Shown: positions 1-8,885 of the stretch, one piece after another | How the letters are laid out: the number at the start of each line of letters is the position of its first letter | Position numbering within the stretch: the stretch's first letter is position 1 | Assembly (NCBI GenBank): GCA_017643365.1 | Contig: JAEPNO010000014.1 | Span: 1-64,000 of the forward strand | From: Balneolaceae bacterium | GTDB lineage: Bacteria; Bacteroidota; Rhodothermia; Balneolales; Balneolaceae | Length of the DNA stretch: 64,000 nucleotides | Direction: 5' to 3' | Translations under genes and position numbers: made by a program | Notes under the pieces: model-generated | The model's database searches: none | Told to the model about the DNA's origin: nothing | The model's input: the letters and a program-made list of their open reading frames with translations, nothing else

Positions 1-82
1 AGCTTCCACCTTCTCCTTCGACTTGCATGTGTTAAGCCCGCCGCCAGCGTTCGTCCTGAGCCAGGATCAAACTCTCCATTGT
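1..82 (-). rRNA. rrs: 16S ribosomal RNA, 5' end only
   Basis: The reverse complement reads AGAGTTTGATCCTGGCTCAG followed by the standard GACGAACGCTGGCGGCGG helix and ACACATGCAAGTCGA, the universal first 60-odd bases of bacterial 16S rRNA. Only the 5' end lies in the window; the rest of the operon continues to the left. The mature 5' end is set from the usual few bases ahead of AGAGTTTG, so it is uncertain by several bases. Confidence 0.97.
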
Positions 83-275
83 AAAATTTATATATATACT
101 CTGTGAGCTCGACCCTACGCTTCCTCAATCTTCAAAAGAATATCAAGCTTATTTAAGCTCGCACAAACAATCTGTTTTATGCTTCAATATTTCAAAAAAC
201 ATTTCCCGTCTGAGATAAAAAAAGCTGATCTAAAACTATGTTTTTGACCAGCGATTTCGTCCCGTTGACAGGATT

Positions 276-308
276 AAAAAGGTACGAAGATGCGCCCCTT
301 AATGGCAA
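276..308 (-). promoter_or_regulatory. Probable rRNA operon promoter (Bacteroidota type)
   Basis: On the minus strand a TTG (306-308) is followed after 21 bases by TACCTTT (278-284), close to the Bacteroidota -33 TTG / -7 TAnnTTTG pattern. It lies about 195 bases ahead of the 16S 5' end with no gene between, so the stretch 83-275 would be the rRNA leader. The match is by eye; no start site is known. Confidence 0.45.
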
Positions 309-438
309 GCCTTTTTTTCAAAAAAATATTCAATATATTTAAACATCACTTTTACCAATCTAGCAAAGTAATTAATCCCATCAACTTAGCATGATTTACT
401 TTCTTCAGTTACTAAAAATGAAGTTTCGATAATTTGCT

Positions 439-1179
439 TTAAACGCTTGTTCGTGCTTCAGGATCCTCTTCAAAATCTTTAAAAATCCATACTCCCAAAT
501 ACATGAGAGGAGTATCGATGAGCGCGAAGGCAAATTTGAAGAGATAAGAATTGATAATCAGGATAATAACAGCACCTACAGAATTGATTTCCGGACCAAA
601 ATTATTCGCCAAATATAGTATTGTGATAATGGCTGTAGAATCGACTAACTGACTGACAGTGGTTGAAGCGTTATTACGAAGCCAGAGATATTTGCCTTTG
701 GTCTTACGCTTCCAAAAATGGTACAACCTTACATCAACGCTTTGTGCTATTAAGTAAGCAATCATACTTGCGATTACATTGCCAACCATAAACTCATAAA
801 CACCATCAAATAGCTGAAGTCCACCACTTACCCCGGATGCATTGGGAAGCCAAAAATTCACCGTCATCAAAAAGAGCATAAATAAATTCATCCCGAACCC
901 AATCCAAACTACCAGCTGTGCTTTCTTTCTGCCAAATAACTCTGAAATCAAATCGGTGGCTAGGAATGTAAATGGATATACTATCACTCCGGCGGGCACA
1001 CTCATAGTATAGGTTGATTCATTGCGAACCAATTCGGGTGTGATAGCTTTAAGCCATGCCGGCAGATCAATCGAAAATAACGTGACAAACTTTGTTGTAC
1101 CGATCACATTTCCTAAAACCAATGAAGTAAGGAAAATGCCCGTGAGGGTAAGGAATAAGGCGTCGCGTTTATGGCTCAT
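439..1179 (-). CDS. Queuosine precursor transporter, YhhQ/VUT family
   Basis: A 246-aa inner-membrane protein of the DUF165/YhhQ family, which imports the queuosine precursors preQ0/preQ1 for tRNA modification. Visible family features are the early membrane segment followed by NVIGTTKF, the motif YPFTFLATDLISELFGRKKA near residue 70, and about six hydrophobic segments in all. Length fits the family (220-250 aa). It stands alone between the rRNA leader and a divergent TetR gene. The start ATG at 1179 gives the normal N-terminus. Identification of the family is firm; the exact substrate is inferred from family knowledge. Confidence 0.9.
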   Translation of the reverse strand: MSHKRDALFLTLTGIFLTSLVLGNVIGTTKFVTLFSIDLPAWLKAITPELVRNESTYTMSVPAGVIVYPFTFLATDLISELFGRKKAQLVVWIGFGMNLFMLFLMTVNFWLPNASGVSGGLQLFDGVYEFMVGNVIASMIAYLIAQSVDVRLYHFWKRKTKGKYLWLRNNASTTVSQLVDSTAIITILYLANNFGPEINSVGAVIILIINSYLFKFAFALIDTPLMYLGVWIFKDFEEDPEARTSV

Positions 1180-1292
1180 TACTTAATTTTAGATCGAGTT
1201 TACAAATTGATGAGAATGAAACAAAATATGGTTAAATCTGTCGAACGAACTTCAAATTACCGATGTTAGTTCAATTCTAATTGATAAATACT

Positions 1293-2039
1293 ATGGACGC
1301 AGATCACATCAACAAAAAAATAGAGATTACCTGGGCAGCCGTTGACCTCTACCAAGAGCATGGAAGAGTTTCGATTCCAGACTTAGTTAAGGCTACGAAA
1401 CTCACAGCAACAGAAATCTATGAGTTATTCCCAAACAAAAAGGCCATACTCGCATATTTCTATCCGGCATTGGTGCTACAATATTGGGCCATGATTGACG
1501 ACATCGAGGATTTTGAGGACTACTCGATAAGCGAGAAGTTTTCGAATTTCATTTATACGATGTTTGATATGATGGCTGAACGGCAAATATTTGTAGAAGA
1601 CACGTTTAACAAACTCGTTTTCCGAAAAGGATCCTCCTCTGAGTTTCATGAAGAGACAACCACACTATTTAAGGAGTTTCTTACTACCGATGGAAACATT
1701 GCAGTAAGTGCCGGATTCTTTATGGGAGATTTTTTCTACAAGACGTTAGCCTCGCAATATCTTTTCTTGGTTAATTATTGGCTGAAAGATAGCTCTGAGA
1801 ATAAAGAGCGAACCTTGGCATTATCGGATAAACTAGCATCACTATTTGAAGAGCTTGTTTACAATAAAACGGTTGATAAAGGCTTCGACTTGATCAAGTT
1901 TATTTTCAATGGAAATGATTTAGAAAGTTGGCTACCCAATTTGGATGATTGGACTTGTACTTCATCCAACAAAAACAAAGAAGAACACGACCACGTAGAA
2001 ACTGAAATCGAAATAGAAGAAGAGAGCGACGATGAGTGA
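1293..2039 (+). CDS. TetR/AcrR-family transcriptional regulator
   Basis: A 248-aa protein with an N-terminal TetR-type helix-turn-helix (about residues 8-55, ending in the typical YELFPNKKAILAYFY recognition and linker part) and an all-helical C-terminal ligand domain. The last 25 residues are strongly acidic. I choose the ATG at 1293; a TTG four codons earlier is possible. The stop overlaps the start of the next gene by 8 bases, so the two are almost certainly co-transcribed. TetR proteins usually repress their own operon, so it may control the kinase gene and perhaps the PqiA-like gene behind it. Confidence 0.8.
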   Translation: MDADHINKKIEITWAAVDLYQEHGRVSIPDLVKATKLTATEIYELFPNKKAILAYFYPALVLQYWAMIDDIEDFEDYSISEKFSNFIYTMFDMMAERQIFVEDTFNKLVFRKGSSSEFHEETTTLFKEFLTTDGNIAVSAGFFMGDFFYKTLASQYLFLVNYWLKDSSENKERTLALSDKLASLFEELVYNKTVDKGFDLIKFIFNGNDLESWLPNLDDWTCTSSNKNKEEHDHVETEIEIEEESDDE

Positions 2040-3369
2040 TTTTCCATCATCTAAATTTGAGAGAAGTAAAATAATTGCTAAAACCGGCCTTAAAGTTGGC
2101 TCGAATTATGCCCAACGGTACCTAAAGAAAAAAGTACTTGGCAAAAACGGAGATGATAAAAACTTCCATAAAAATAACGCCAACGAGGTATTTAAAGAAT
2201 TCACCAAATTAAGAGGGACTGCACTTAAAATTGCCCAGGGCATGAGTATGGATCAAGGGTTTTTACCGGAGGAGTTTGCTGAAGTGATGACTCAAGCTCA
2301 ATACTCGGTTCCACCTATCAATAAAGCCTTGGTTCGAACTATTATTAAAAGAGAACTCGGTGATTATCCCGAAAAGATTTTTGCGAAGTTCGATTCAGTG
2401 GCTTTCGCAGCAGCATCCATAGGTCAGGTTCACAAAGCTGAGCTAAAAGATGGCCGAAAAGTGGCGGTTAAAATTCAGTATCCGAATGTTCGAGAAACCA
2501 TTGATTCGGATATGGCTGTAGCCAAGCAATTGGCAAAACGTATCATTAAAAAAGGCTCTGATATCGAACCATATTTTAATGAGATCAGAGACACGCTACT
2601 CGAAGAAACTGACTATATAAATGAGGGCTCGCAAATCGATCAATTCCGTAAGCGATTTGGGTCGGATACCATTGTAATCCCGGAGTGGATTAAAGAGTTG
2701 AGTACCGATAAAGTGCTGACTATGACGTTCATCGAAGGTCGGCACATGGGTGAATTCTTAAAAGAAAATCCCAGCCAGGAAGAACGCAATCATTTTGGGC
2801 AATTGATTTGGGATTTCTTTCACGAAGAACTTCGTGTTGGCGGTGCTGTACATGCCGATACTCATCCCGGCAACTTTCTCTTTACTTATGATGGCAAACT
2901 CGGCGTGATCGACTTTGGCTGCGTAAAAACATTCCCTGAAGTGTTTTTTAGAAATTATCTAAAACTCCTGCCCACTCATCTTGCTGACGATAAAGACTCT
3001 ATTCGCGATTTATACATTGAGTTGAATGTGATAAATCCTGATGCAGAAGAGCAGGAAAGAGAGCTTGAGTACTATACTTTTGCTCGAAATTATGGCATCA
3101 TGTTTTCGAAGCCTTACCGCTATGATACTTTCAATTTTGATAACCCGGCTTACGATGCTGAAATCAGGCATTTCACAAAAGAAGCGCCTTTATCGAACGA
3201 ACTTAGAGGCTCGAAGCACTTTCTTTACACCAGCCGAGTACACACGGGCTTGTACAGTATTTTAATTAAGATGGGAGCACGAATCGACACAACTTGGGCA
3301 AAAGAGGTATTATCAGAGTTGTTAGATATGGAGTTTGAGCAATTTAAAGAACCGGAAGTTCTAGCTTAA
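2032..3369 (+). CDS. AarF/ABC1/UbiB-family atypical kinase
   Basis: A 445-aa UbiB-family protein. Family signatures in order: the KxGQ-like segment LRGTALKIAQGMSMD (about residue 60), the Ala-rich nucleotide loop AAASIGQVHKAEL followed by VAVKIQYP carrying the core Lys, the catalytic loop HADTHPGNFLF (about residue 278) and IDFGC for metal binding. UbiB kinases support isoprenoid-lipid (ubiquinone/menaquinone) metabolism or lipid homeostasis through ATPase activity. The KxGQ motif reads KIAQ here, a variation on the usual form. It overlaps the upstream TetR gene by 8 bases. The family call is firm; the substrate is unknown. Confidence 0.9.
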   Translation: MSDFPSSKFERSKIIAKTGLKVGSNYAQRYLKKKVLGKNGDDKNFHKNNANEVFKEFTKLRGTALKIAQGMSMDQGFLPEEFAEVMTQAQYSVPPINKALVRTIIKRELGDYPEKIFAKFDSVAFAAASIGQVHKAELKDGRKVAVKIQYPNVRETIDSDMAVAKQLAKRIIKKGSDIEPYFNEIRDTLLEETDYINEGSQIDQFRKRFGSDTIVIPEWIKELSTDKVLTMTFIEGRHMGEFLKENPSQEERNHFGQLIWDFFHEELRVGGAVHADTHPGNFLFTYDGKLGVIDFGCVKTFPEVFFRNYLKLLPTHLADDKDSIRDLYIELNVINPDAEEQERELEYYTFARNYGIMFSKPYRYDTFNFDNPAYDAEIRHFTKEAPLSNELRGSKHFLYTSRVHTGLYSILIKMGARIDTTWAKEVLSELLDMEFEQFKEPEVLA

Positions 3370-3465
3370 GTAGGTTTTCGGTTTATTTACTTAAGTGATG
3401 CATCCAAGGCTTGCTCAATCTTGTTGCATTGCCTACTATGGCACCTTCAATGAAAGAGCACCAAT

Positions 3466-4713
3466 GTGAATAAATTTCGAGTATCAATATTTATTGTCTG
3501 TTTGATCGGGGTATCGATAGCTTCCACTTTACTTTACAATCAGGAATCTAAGAAAAGAACATTGCAGGCTGAACTGATTGAGCTTTCGATGGTAAAGTAT
3601 GGCATTTTTAGTGTGGATGAATGGGAGCAACGTCTGTCTGATATTATTGTAAAGCGCTTGAACGAGTTCAAACTCGAAGAAAATAAAGAAAGCGAGTTAC
3701 GAGTATCGATCGAAGATTTTCTTCATCAAGCCATCGATAAATTGGAAGAAAGCTTTAATGATCGAAACTCTGGAAGCATAGGCGGAGTGTTTAAACGTGG
3801 CGTCGCCAATTTAACCGATGTATTTGGGGTGATGCGAGAGGATATTCCTTTGATCACTGAAAGCATCCTCGCTTTTATCAAAGATCCCCAAAACAAGGAG
3901 TTGGCACGCGATTTTCTACTTAAAAAACTGGATGAATACTCGGAGGAGACCTTTTCAGAAATCGATTATACAGTATATAATAACATCCTTGAAAAGCATG
4001 ATGCAGAAAACAAAAATGAAGCACGAGAGACCATCAGTGATAAGATTACTGCCTTAGAGAAGAAACAAGCTCCTTTTATCTATTCGGTATTTGGCCTTGG
4101 GTTACTCGCTTTTGTAACCATTATGTTTTCTACCAGCTTTGTGAACATCGAATTTATCATGCTCACCTTTTTATGTGCTGTGTTTCTAGCAGTTGGTTTA
4201 TTATTGCCGATGATCAACATTGATGCACGGATTTCGAGCATGGAAATAATGTTGATGGGCGAATCGATCGTATTTACCGATCAGATATTGTATTTCAAAA
4301 GTAAAAGCATTTTAGAAGTAGTATCGGTGATGCTGCAAGATGGCAATGCTGACGTGATGGCGGTTGGTATTCTGGTATTCTCTTTTAGTGTGCTCTTTCC
4401 TGTTTCTAAGTTGAGCACTTCGCTTTTGTACGTGTATTTCGAGAATCTTCGATCTAATGCCGTGATAAAATTCCTCGTTTTTAAAACGGCAAAATGGTCG
4501 ATGGCAGATGTAATGGTGGTAGCTATTTTTATGGCGTACATTGGATTTTCAGGTATTATCTCATCACAACTACAGGATTTAGAAAATATCACCGATTATG
4601 TAGAGCTGGTAACCACGAATGCATCAAGTTTACAGATCGGATTCTATTTATTTACCACCTTTGCGGTGCTAAGCCTGTTGGTTTCACATAAAATGCAGTA
4701 CTCAAAAAAATGA
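3466..4713 (+). CDS. Membrane protein with C-terminal PqiA-like domain
   Basis: A 415-aa protein. The first 20 residues form a membrane anchor, followed by about 180 helical, charged, probably periplasmic residues. The C-terminal half has at least four membrane segments with sequence typical of paraquat-inducible protein A: GLLLPMINID, then FSVLFPVSKL and KWSMADVMVVAIFMAYI. PqiA works with MCE proteins in lipid transport or envelope stress defence. No pqiB/MCE gene lies next to it. It follows the UbiB-like kinase by 96 bases on the same strand. The PqiA call rests on the C-terminal half; the large N-terminal helical part is unlike classical PqiA and I cannot assign it. Confidence 0.65.
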   Translation: MNKFRVSIFIVCLIGVSIASTLLYNQESKKRTLQAELIELSMVKYGIFSVDEWEQRLSDIIVKRLNEFKLEENKESELRVSIEDFLHQAIDKLEESFNDRNSGSIGGVFKRGVANLTDVFGVMREDIPLITESILAFIKDPQNKELARDFLLKKLDEYSEETFSEIDYTVYNNILEKHDAENKNEARETISDKITALEKKQAPFIYSVFGLGLLAFVTIMFSTSFVNIEFIMLTFLCAVFLAVGLLLPMINIDARISSMEIMLMGESIVFTDQILYFKSKSILEVVSVMLQDGNADVMAVGILVFSFSVLFPVSKLSTSLLYVYFENLRSNAVIKFLVFKTAKWSMADVMVVAIFMAYIGFSGIISSQLQDLENITDYVELVTTNASSLQIGFYLFTTFAVLSLLVSHKMQYSKK

Positions 4714-4733
4714 TCGGTAAGATTGCTATTCCT

Positions 4734-6446
4734 TTATGGAATGTGCTTTCTCATCGCAGAAACCAACTGATCGCGGGTAACCGGCTTAGATAATACTTCG
4801 TGAATTCCAGCAATTTTATAGCTTTCCACATCATCTCTCATTGCGTTGGCTGTTAAGGTTATTATCAACACCTTGTGCTCTATGCCATTATAAAACGTCT
4901 GAATCTGTTTCGAAGATTCTACCCCATTCATTACCGGCATTTGGATGTCCATAAAAATGATGTCGTAGTTAGTTTCTTTAGCCTTTTGTACGGCAATAAA
5001 TCCATTTCCTGCTATGTCAATCTGCGCCGGATTATAAGATTCAATCATGCCTTTTGTAACCACCTGATTAACCAGCACATCTTCTACAATCAGTACTTTT
5101 TTACCTTTTAAGGAATAAAATTGCTGTTCTTCTTTCGAATCCGAAACTAATCCTGAAACAGTAAATGGAATTTCGAACCAGAATGTTGATCCAATTCCTT
5201 CTTTCGATTGGAAGCCAATTTCACCCCCCATGGCTTCAACCAATTGTTTACTGATTGAAAGCCCTAACCCGGTGCCTTCTATTTCTGATTTGTAAGTAAC
5301 TTTATAGAACTTTGTGAACAATTGATCTTGTCTCTCCGGCGGAATTCCCTTTCCAGTATCCGTAACTGTGGTTCTTACCAGCACCTGATCATCGGTTTTT
5401 TCTTTTATTGATAGGTTGACCTCTATCTTACCTTTTTCGGTAAACTTAGCAGCATTACTTAATAAATTGATCAATACCTGTCGAGTTCGAGCAACATCTC
5501 CAAATACACCTTCGGGAATGTCATCCTCAATATTTATATCTAATTCTACCTGCTGAGCCTTTTTCTTTAACCTTGGTATTATTAGCTCGATAGATTTATT
5601 AACCTCCTGATGCAGCGAGAACGACGTTTCGTGTAACACAAGTTTACCGCTTTCGATCATCGTTAAATCGAGAATATCACTTAGTAGGCTGTTTAAGAGA
5701 TTGCTGCTAAACGAAAGATTCTTGATCATCTCCATTTGTTCATCGTTTAGCTTGGTTTCAGATAGCAATTCGGTAATTCCAACAACGCCGTTTAGTGGTG
5801 TTCTCATCTCATGGCTTATCACAGCAAGGAATTCAGATTTCGCCTGATCTGCAGCCAGCGCTTTTTCTTTTTCAACTTGCAGAGCAGCAATCGTTTCGCG
5901 CAATCGCTTTCGATCGTTCATGTATTCTTTCTTAAATAGATAAACAGCCACGCCCATGGTTGTCATCGAAATAAAACCGGCAATCCCAAAATCACGAATC
6001 TGATCAAAACGAGAAGTGTAATACGCTGCTAATTCGGTATTAGAGAGTTCTACAAACAAATAAAAACCTACAATCATTAAACTGCAGGTAATAAAAAGTA
6101 GAAAAGCTTTTAAAGGTAATATTAGAAGACCCGTTATCATTGCTGTAATCAGCATGATTAGAATAACACCCGAAAGACCTCCCGACGGTAGCCAAGTATA
6201 CGCTACCATTACCAAAATGAGAGGATAGTAAATGCCGGCAATCACATTTTGCGAGACTCCTCTATAAAAAGCTATTAACAAGCCACTATATAAAACAAAA
6301 CTAACCCCGTAGGTTAGCTTTATTATCAGGTCGTAGTCGGCAATTAGCGCAATTATTAACCAGATGCCAAAGACGATTACCGTAATCCACAGGGTTACTT
6401 TAAACAGGCGATACTCTATAGATAATTTATCTATTACCTCTTTCAC
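4734..6446 (-). CDS. Hybrid sensor histidine kinase / response regulator
   Basis: A 570-aa protein. Residues 1-175 hold about six membrane helices. A short coiled coil leads into HisKA with the phospho-acceptor His212 in FLAVISHEMRTPLNG, then a HATPase_c domain with NLLSNAAKFTEKG (N box), VTDTGKGIP (G1) and GTGLGLSI (G2). A receiver domain follows (from about residue 450) with VLIVEDV, the phospho-Asp in IIFMDIQMPVMNG and the conserved Lys in EVLSKPV. No periplasmic sensor domain is visible, so the membrane part probably senses directly. Its own output partner is not adjacent; the nearest receiver-only protein is at 14413-14790. It ends convergently with the PqiA-like gene. Confidence 0.93.
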   Translation of the reverse strand: MKEVIDKLSIEYRLFKVTLWITVIVFGIWLIIALIADYDLIIKLTYGVSFVLYSGLLIAFYRGVSQNVIAGIYYPLILVMVAYTWLPSGGLSGVILIMLITAMITGLLILPLKAFLLFITCSLMIVGFYLFVELSNTELAAYYTSRFDQIRDFGIAGFISMTTMGVAVYLFKKEYMNDRKRLRETIAALQVEKEKALAADQAKSEFLAVISHEMRTPLNGVVGITELLSETKLNDEQMEMIKNLSFSSNLLNSLLSDILDLTMIESGKLVLHETSFSLHQEVNKSIELIIPRLKKKAQQVELDINIEDDIPEGVFGDVARTRQVLINLLSNAAKFTEKGKIEVNLSIKEKTDDQVLVRTTVTDTGKGIPPERQDQLFTKFYKVTYKSEIEGTGLGLSISKQLVEAMGGEIGFQSKEGIGSTFWFEIPFTVSGLVSDSKEEQQFYSLKGKKVLIVEDVLVNQVVTKGMIESYNPAQIDIAGNGFIAVQKAKETNYDIIFMDIQMPVMNGVESSKQIQTFYNGIEHKVLIITLTANAMRDDVESYKIAGIHEVLSKPVTRDQLVSAMRKHIP

Positions 6447-6558
6447 GGGGCTTCCATTACTTATGTCCGGAAAATTGACATCTCTTTATCTTACTTTTAT
6501 TCAAGGTGATATAATTAGATAAACTAAGCAACACTATTTTTGGCATGGAATATAGACT

Positions 6559-6780
6559 TTAGCGATCCTGATTATTGGCTTTAAGCTTCATCCACGTCCA
6601 TTCAAACAATATCATTCCTAAACTCCAAAAAAATCCCATTATTAATGATTCGACGATATCAAAGTATTGCTTTGTTAGGTAGATAATTAATGAATACACC
6701 AGAAAATAGATTACAAAGCCCACACCTAGTTTTAGACTTATTTCCTTTATCGTCATGTTTTTCATCAAATTTAAATCCAT
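6559..6780 (-). CDS. Small two-helix membrane protein, unknown
   Basis: A 73-aa protein with two hydrophobic helices (about residues 14-35 and 42-62) separated by a short polar loop and ending in a basic tail. No family recognised. It sits between the HflKC terminator and the hybrid kinase, on the same strand as both. Length and composition support a real small membrane protein, but it could be a chance frame; start taken at the first ATG, with MKNMTIKE a few codons later as an alternative. Confidence 0.5.
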   Translation of the reverse strand: MDLNLMKNMTIKEISLKLGVGFVIYFLVYSLIIYLTKQYFDIVESLIMGFFWSLGMILFEWTWMKLKANNQDR

Positions 6781-6781
6781 A

Positions 6782-6814
6782 AAAAAGGCCTTCGATGCTA
6801 TCGAAGACCTTCAA
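6782..6814 (-). terminator. Terminator after hflKC
   Basis: On the minus strand the 12-base arms GAAGGTCTTCGAT / ATCGAAGGCCTT pair with one mismatch around a 3-base loop and are followed by a T run. It lies 21 bases past the hflC stop codon. Confidence 0.8.
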
Positions 6815-6834
6815 ATATAATTCAATGAATTCTT

Positions 6835-7782
6835 TTAATTATCAATCGAATTCAAATATTTATAGAACTCACTATTGGTTGAGATAATAAGTGACGTTTC
6901 TTTATCAATCGTTTTGGTATACGCTTCCATACTTTTGGTAAAGCTATACAAATCGCGAGACGCAGAATTTCGATTGTATGCGTTGTTATAAATTGCGGCA
7001 GCTTCGGCATCGGCGCGACCTTTAATGGTCTCTGCCTCACGGAATGCTTCCGATTGAATTCTCAACAATTCGCGCTCTTTCTCACCATTAATTCGTGATG
7101 CCTCGCCCTGACCTTCCGATCGGAATTTATCAGCGATTCGGTTACGCTCAGAAATCATACGCTCGTATACAGTACGTCGAACTTCTTCAGCATAATTGAT
7201 ACGTTTGAAACGGAAATCCAGAATCTCGAGTCCTAAATCTTCAGCTCGTTGATTAGCTAGTTCCACAATTTGATCCTGAATTGATCCACGACCAATAGAA
7301 ATTTCTTGCAGCGAATCTTCGGCGATGTCCACCATTACGGCTTCTTGATTTGCTTCACGATTTGTGCTTCGAATCAACTCTACCAAATCATGGCCGGCAA
7401 CGGCATTTCGAGTTTCACCATCCAAAATATCATCCAAACGGGATTGAGCACCGCGCTCATTTCCTAGTCGCTCGAAGTATTTAAGTGGATCGGTTATTTG
7501 CCAGCGTGCGTAGGTATCAACAAAAATGAACACTTTGTCTTTGGTCGGCACTTGATTTGGATCGCCATCCCACTCCAAATATCGCTTTTCGAAGTAGTTC
7601 GCTTTTTGTAAAAATGGAACTTTGTAATGTAAGCCCGGAGTGTTAATTGCTTCGCCTTGAGGCTCGCCAAACTGGGTGATGATAACTTGCTCTTGCTCGT
7701 TTACAACGAAAAAAGCCTGCGATGCAACTAAAGCAATCGCACCTAAAATGATCAGAAAAAATATTCCTTTAACGTCTTTCAT
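6835..7782 (-). CDS. hflC: HflC, modulator of FtsH protease
   Basis: A 315-aa SPFH/band-7 protein: N-terminal membrane anchor (residues 6-26), then VVNEQEQVIITQFGEP and the band-7 core, and a long coiled-coil region rich in Glu/Arg/Ala (SEGQGEASRINGEKERELL). In E. coli HflC pairs with HflK to form a large cage around FtsH in the inner membrane that limits degradation of membrane proteins. It lies 12 bases behind hflK and ends at a strong terminator, so the two form a transcription unit. Start ATG 7782 places the anchor at the very N-terminus as in the family. Confidence 0.93.
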   Translation of the reverse strand: MKDVKGIFFLIILGAIALVASQAFFVVNEQEQVIITQFGEPQGEAINTPGLHYKVPFLQKANYFEKRYLEWDGDPNQVPTKDKVFIFVDTYARWQITDPLKYFERLGNERGAQSRLDDILDGETRNAVAGHDLVELIRSTNREANQEAVMVDIAEDSLQEISIGRGSIQDQIVELANQRAEDLGLEILDFRFKRINYAEEVRRTVYERMISERNRIADKFRSEGQGEASRINGEKERELLRIQSEAFREAETIKGRADAEAAAIYNNAYNRNSASRDLYSFTKSMEAYTKTIDKETSLIISTNSEFYKYLNSIDN

Positions 7783-7794
7783 AGTTTTTTCCTC

Positions 7795-8793
7795 TTATTG
7801 ATTGCTACCGGTTGTTCTTCGTGCGCCATCCATTTGCAACTGTAGCAATGGAATTACCGAATTTCCTTCTTCATCGGTGATGATCTTCTGTCCCATTTGT
7901 GGCAGAATCTCCTCCATGGTCTCAAGGAAAATACGACGTTTGGTTACTTCCGGAGCTTTGATGTACTCTTCGTACAAATCGTTAAATCTGGAAACCTCAC
8001 CTTGTGCAGTGTTTACACGGTTGAGTGCATAACCCTCTGCCTGTTGTATAGTTTGCTGTGCTTCACCATCAGCTCGCGGAATTACTCGGTTGTAATCGGC
8101 ACGAGCTTGGTTGATCAAGGTTTCGCGCTGTTGTTCTGCTTCGTTTACGCCATTGTAGGATGGTTTAACCGGATCCGGTGGATTAGCATCCTGAAGAACA
8201 ACTTGCTCGATCTTAATTCCCATTTCGTATTCGTTGGCAATATTCTGAAGGTTTACTTCAACCTCTGATGCAACTTCAGCACGGCCAACGGTGAGTACTT
8301 CATCAACCGTACGATCACCAACAATTTGGCGCATTGTAGCTTCCGAAATATCTCTCAATGTTTCTTCGATGTTTCGAACTTTGAATAGGTAGTTATATGG
8401 ATCGTCGATTCGATACTGAATCACCCACTCAACATCGGCAAGGTTTAGATCGCCGGTTAACATTAGCGATTCGTCTTCATAACCTGCTTTGCGATAGGTG
8501 GAATTTACTCCTGAAGAAGTAGTTCTGTAACCGAATTCTTGCTTTAACTGCCTTTGAACAGGTACAAACTGTACTTGATCGACAAATGGGAGTTTAAAAT
8601 TCAAACCCGGGCGGGCTTCACTCACATATTTTCCAAAACGTGTGATAACGCCTACTTCCTCAGTTTCTACCGTAAATACGGATGAGAGAGCGGCTGCAAT
8701 CACAACAAAGCCGACTATAAGCAGCCGTATATTTTGTGTAATCTTTTCAAACTGCGGTGGCAGATTGAACTCTATATTTGGTTCTTGAGCCAT
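7795..8793 (-). CDS. hflK: HflK, modulator of FtsH protease
   Basis: A 332-aa band-7 protein with a membrane segment at residues 22-45, FTVETEEVGVITRFGKYV at the start of the SPFH domain, QYRIDDPYNYLFKVRN, and the HflK-type VVLQDANPPDPV and NEAEQQRETLINQARADYN segments. Shorter at the N-terminus than E. coli HflK, lacking the Gly-rich cytoplasmic part. It partners HflC encoded immediately downstream. Ninety-two bases separate it from the SpoIIE-type phosphatase gene upstream on the same strand, so a longer operon is possible. Confidence 0.93.
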   Translation of the reverse strand: MAQEPNIEFNLPPQFEKITQNIRLLIVGFVVIAAALSSVFTVETEEVGVITRFGKYVSEARPGLNFKLPFVDQVQFVPVQRQLKQEFGYRTTSSGVNSTYRKAGYEDESLMLTGDLNLADVEWVIQYRIDDPYNYLFKVRNIEETLRDISEATMRQIVGDRTVDEVLTVGRAEVASEVEVNLQNIANEYEMGIKIEQVVLQDANPPDPVKPSYNGVNEAEQQRETLINQARADYNRVIPRADGEAQQTIQQAEGYALNRVNTAQGEVSRFNDLYEEYIKAPEVTKRRIFLETMEEILPQMGQKIITDEEGNSVIPLLQLQMDGARRTTGSNQ

Positions 8794-8885
8794 ATTTAGA
8801 TTGTGTTATTATTGATTGATAAATCCTTAATGGGTAACCCAAAGATCACGCCATAAAATCCCGTAGTGTTAAATTGGCAGTAGTA

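Noticed and set aside
1-438. A small protein gene in the rRNA leader
   Set aside because: No open frame with a start signal; the region fits an rRNA leader and promoter.
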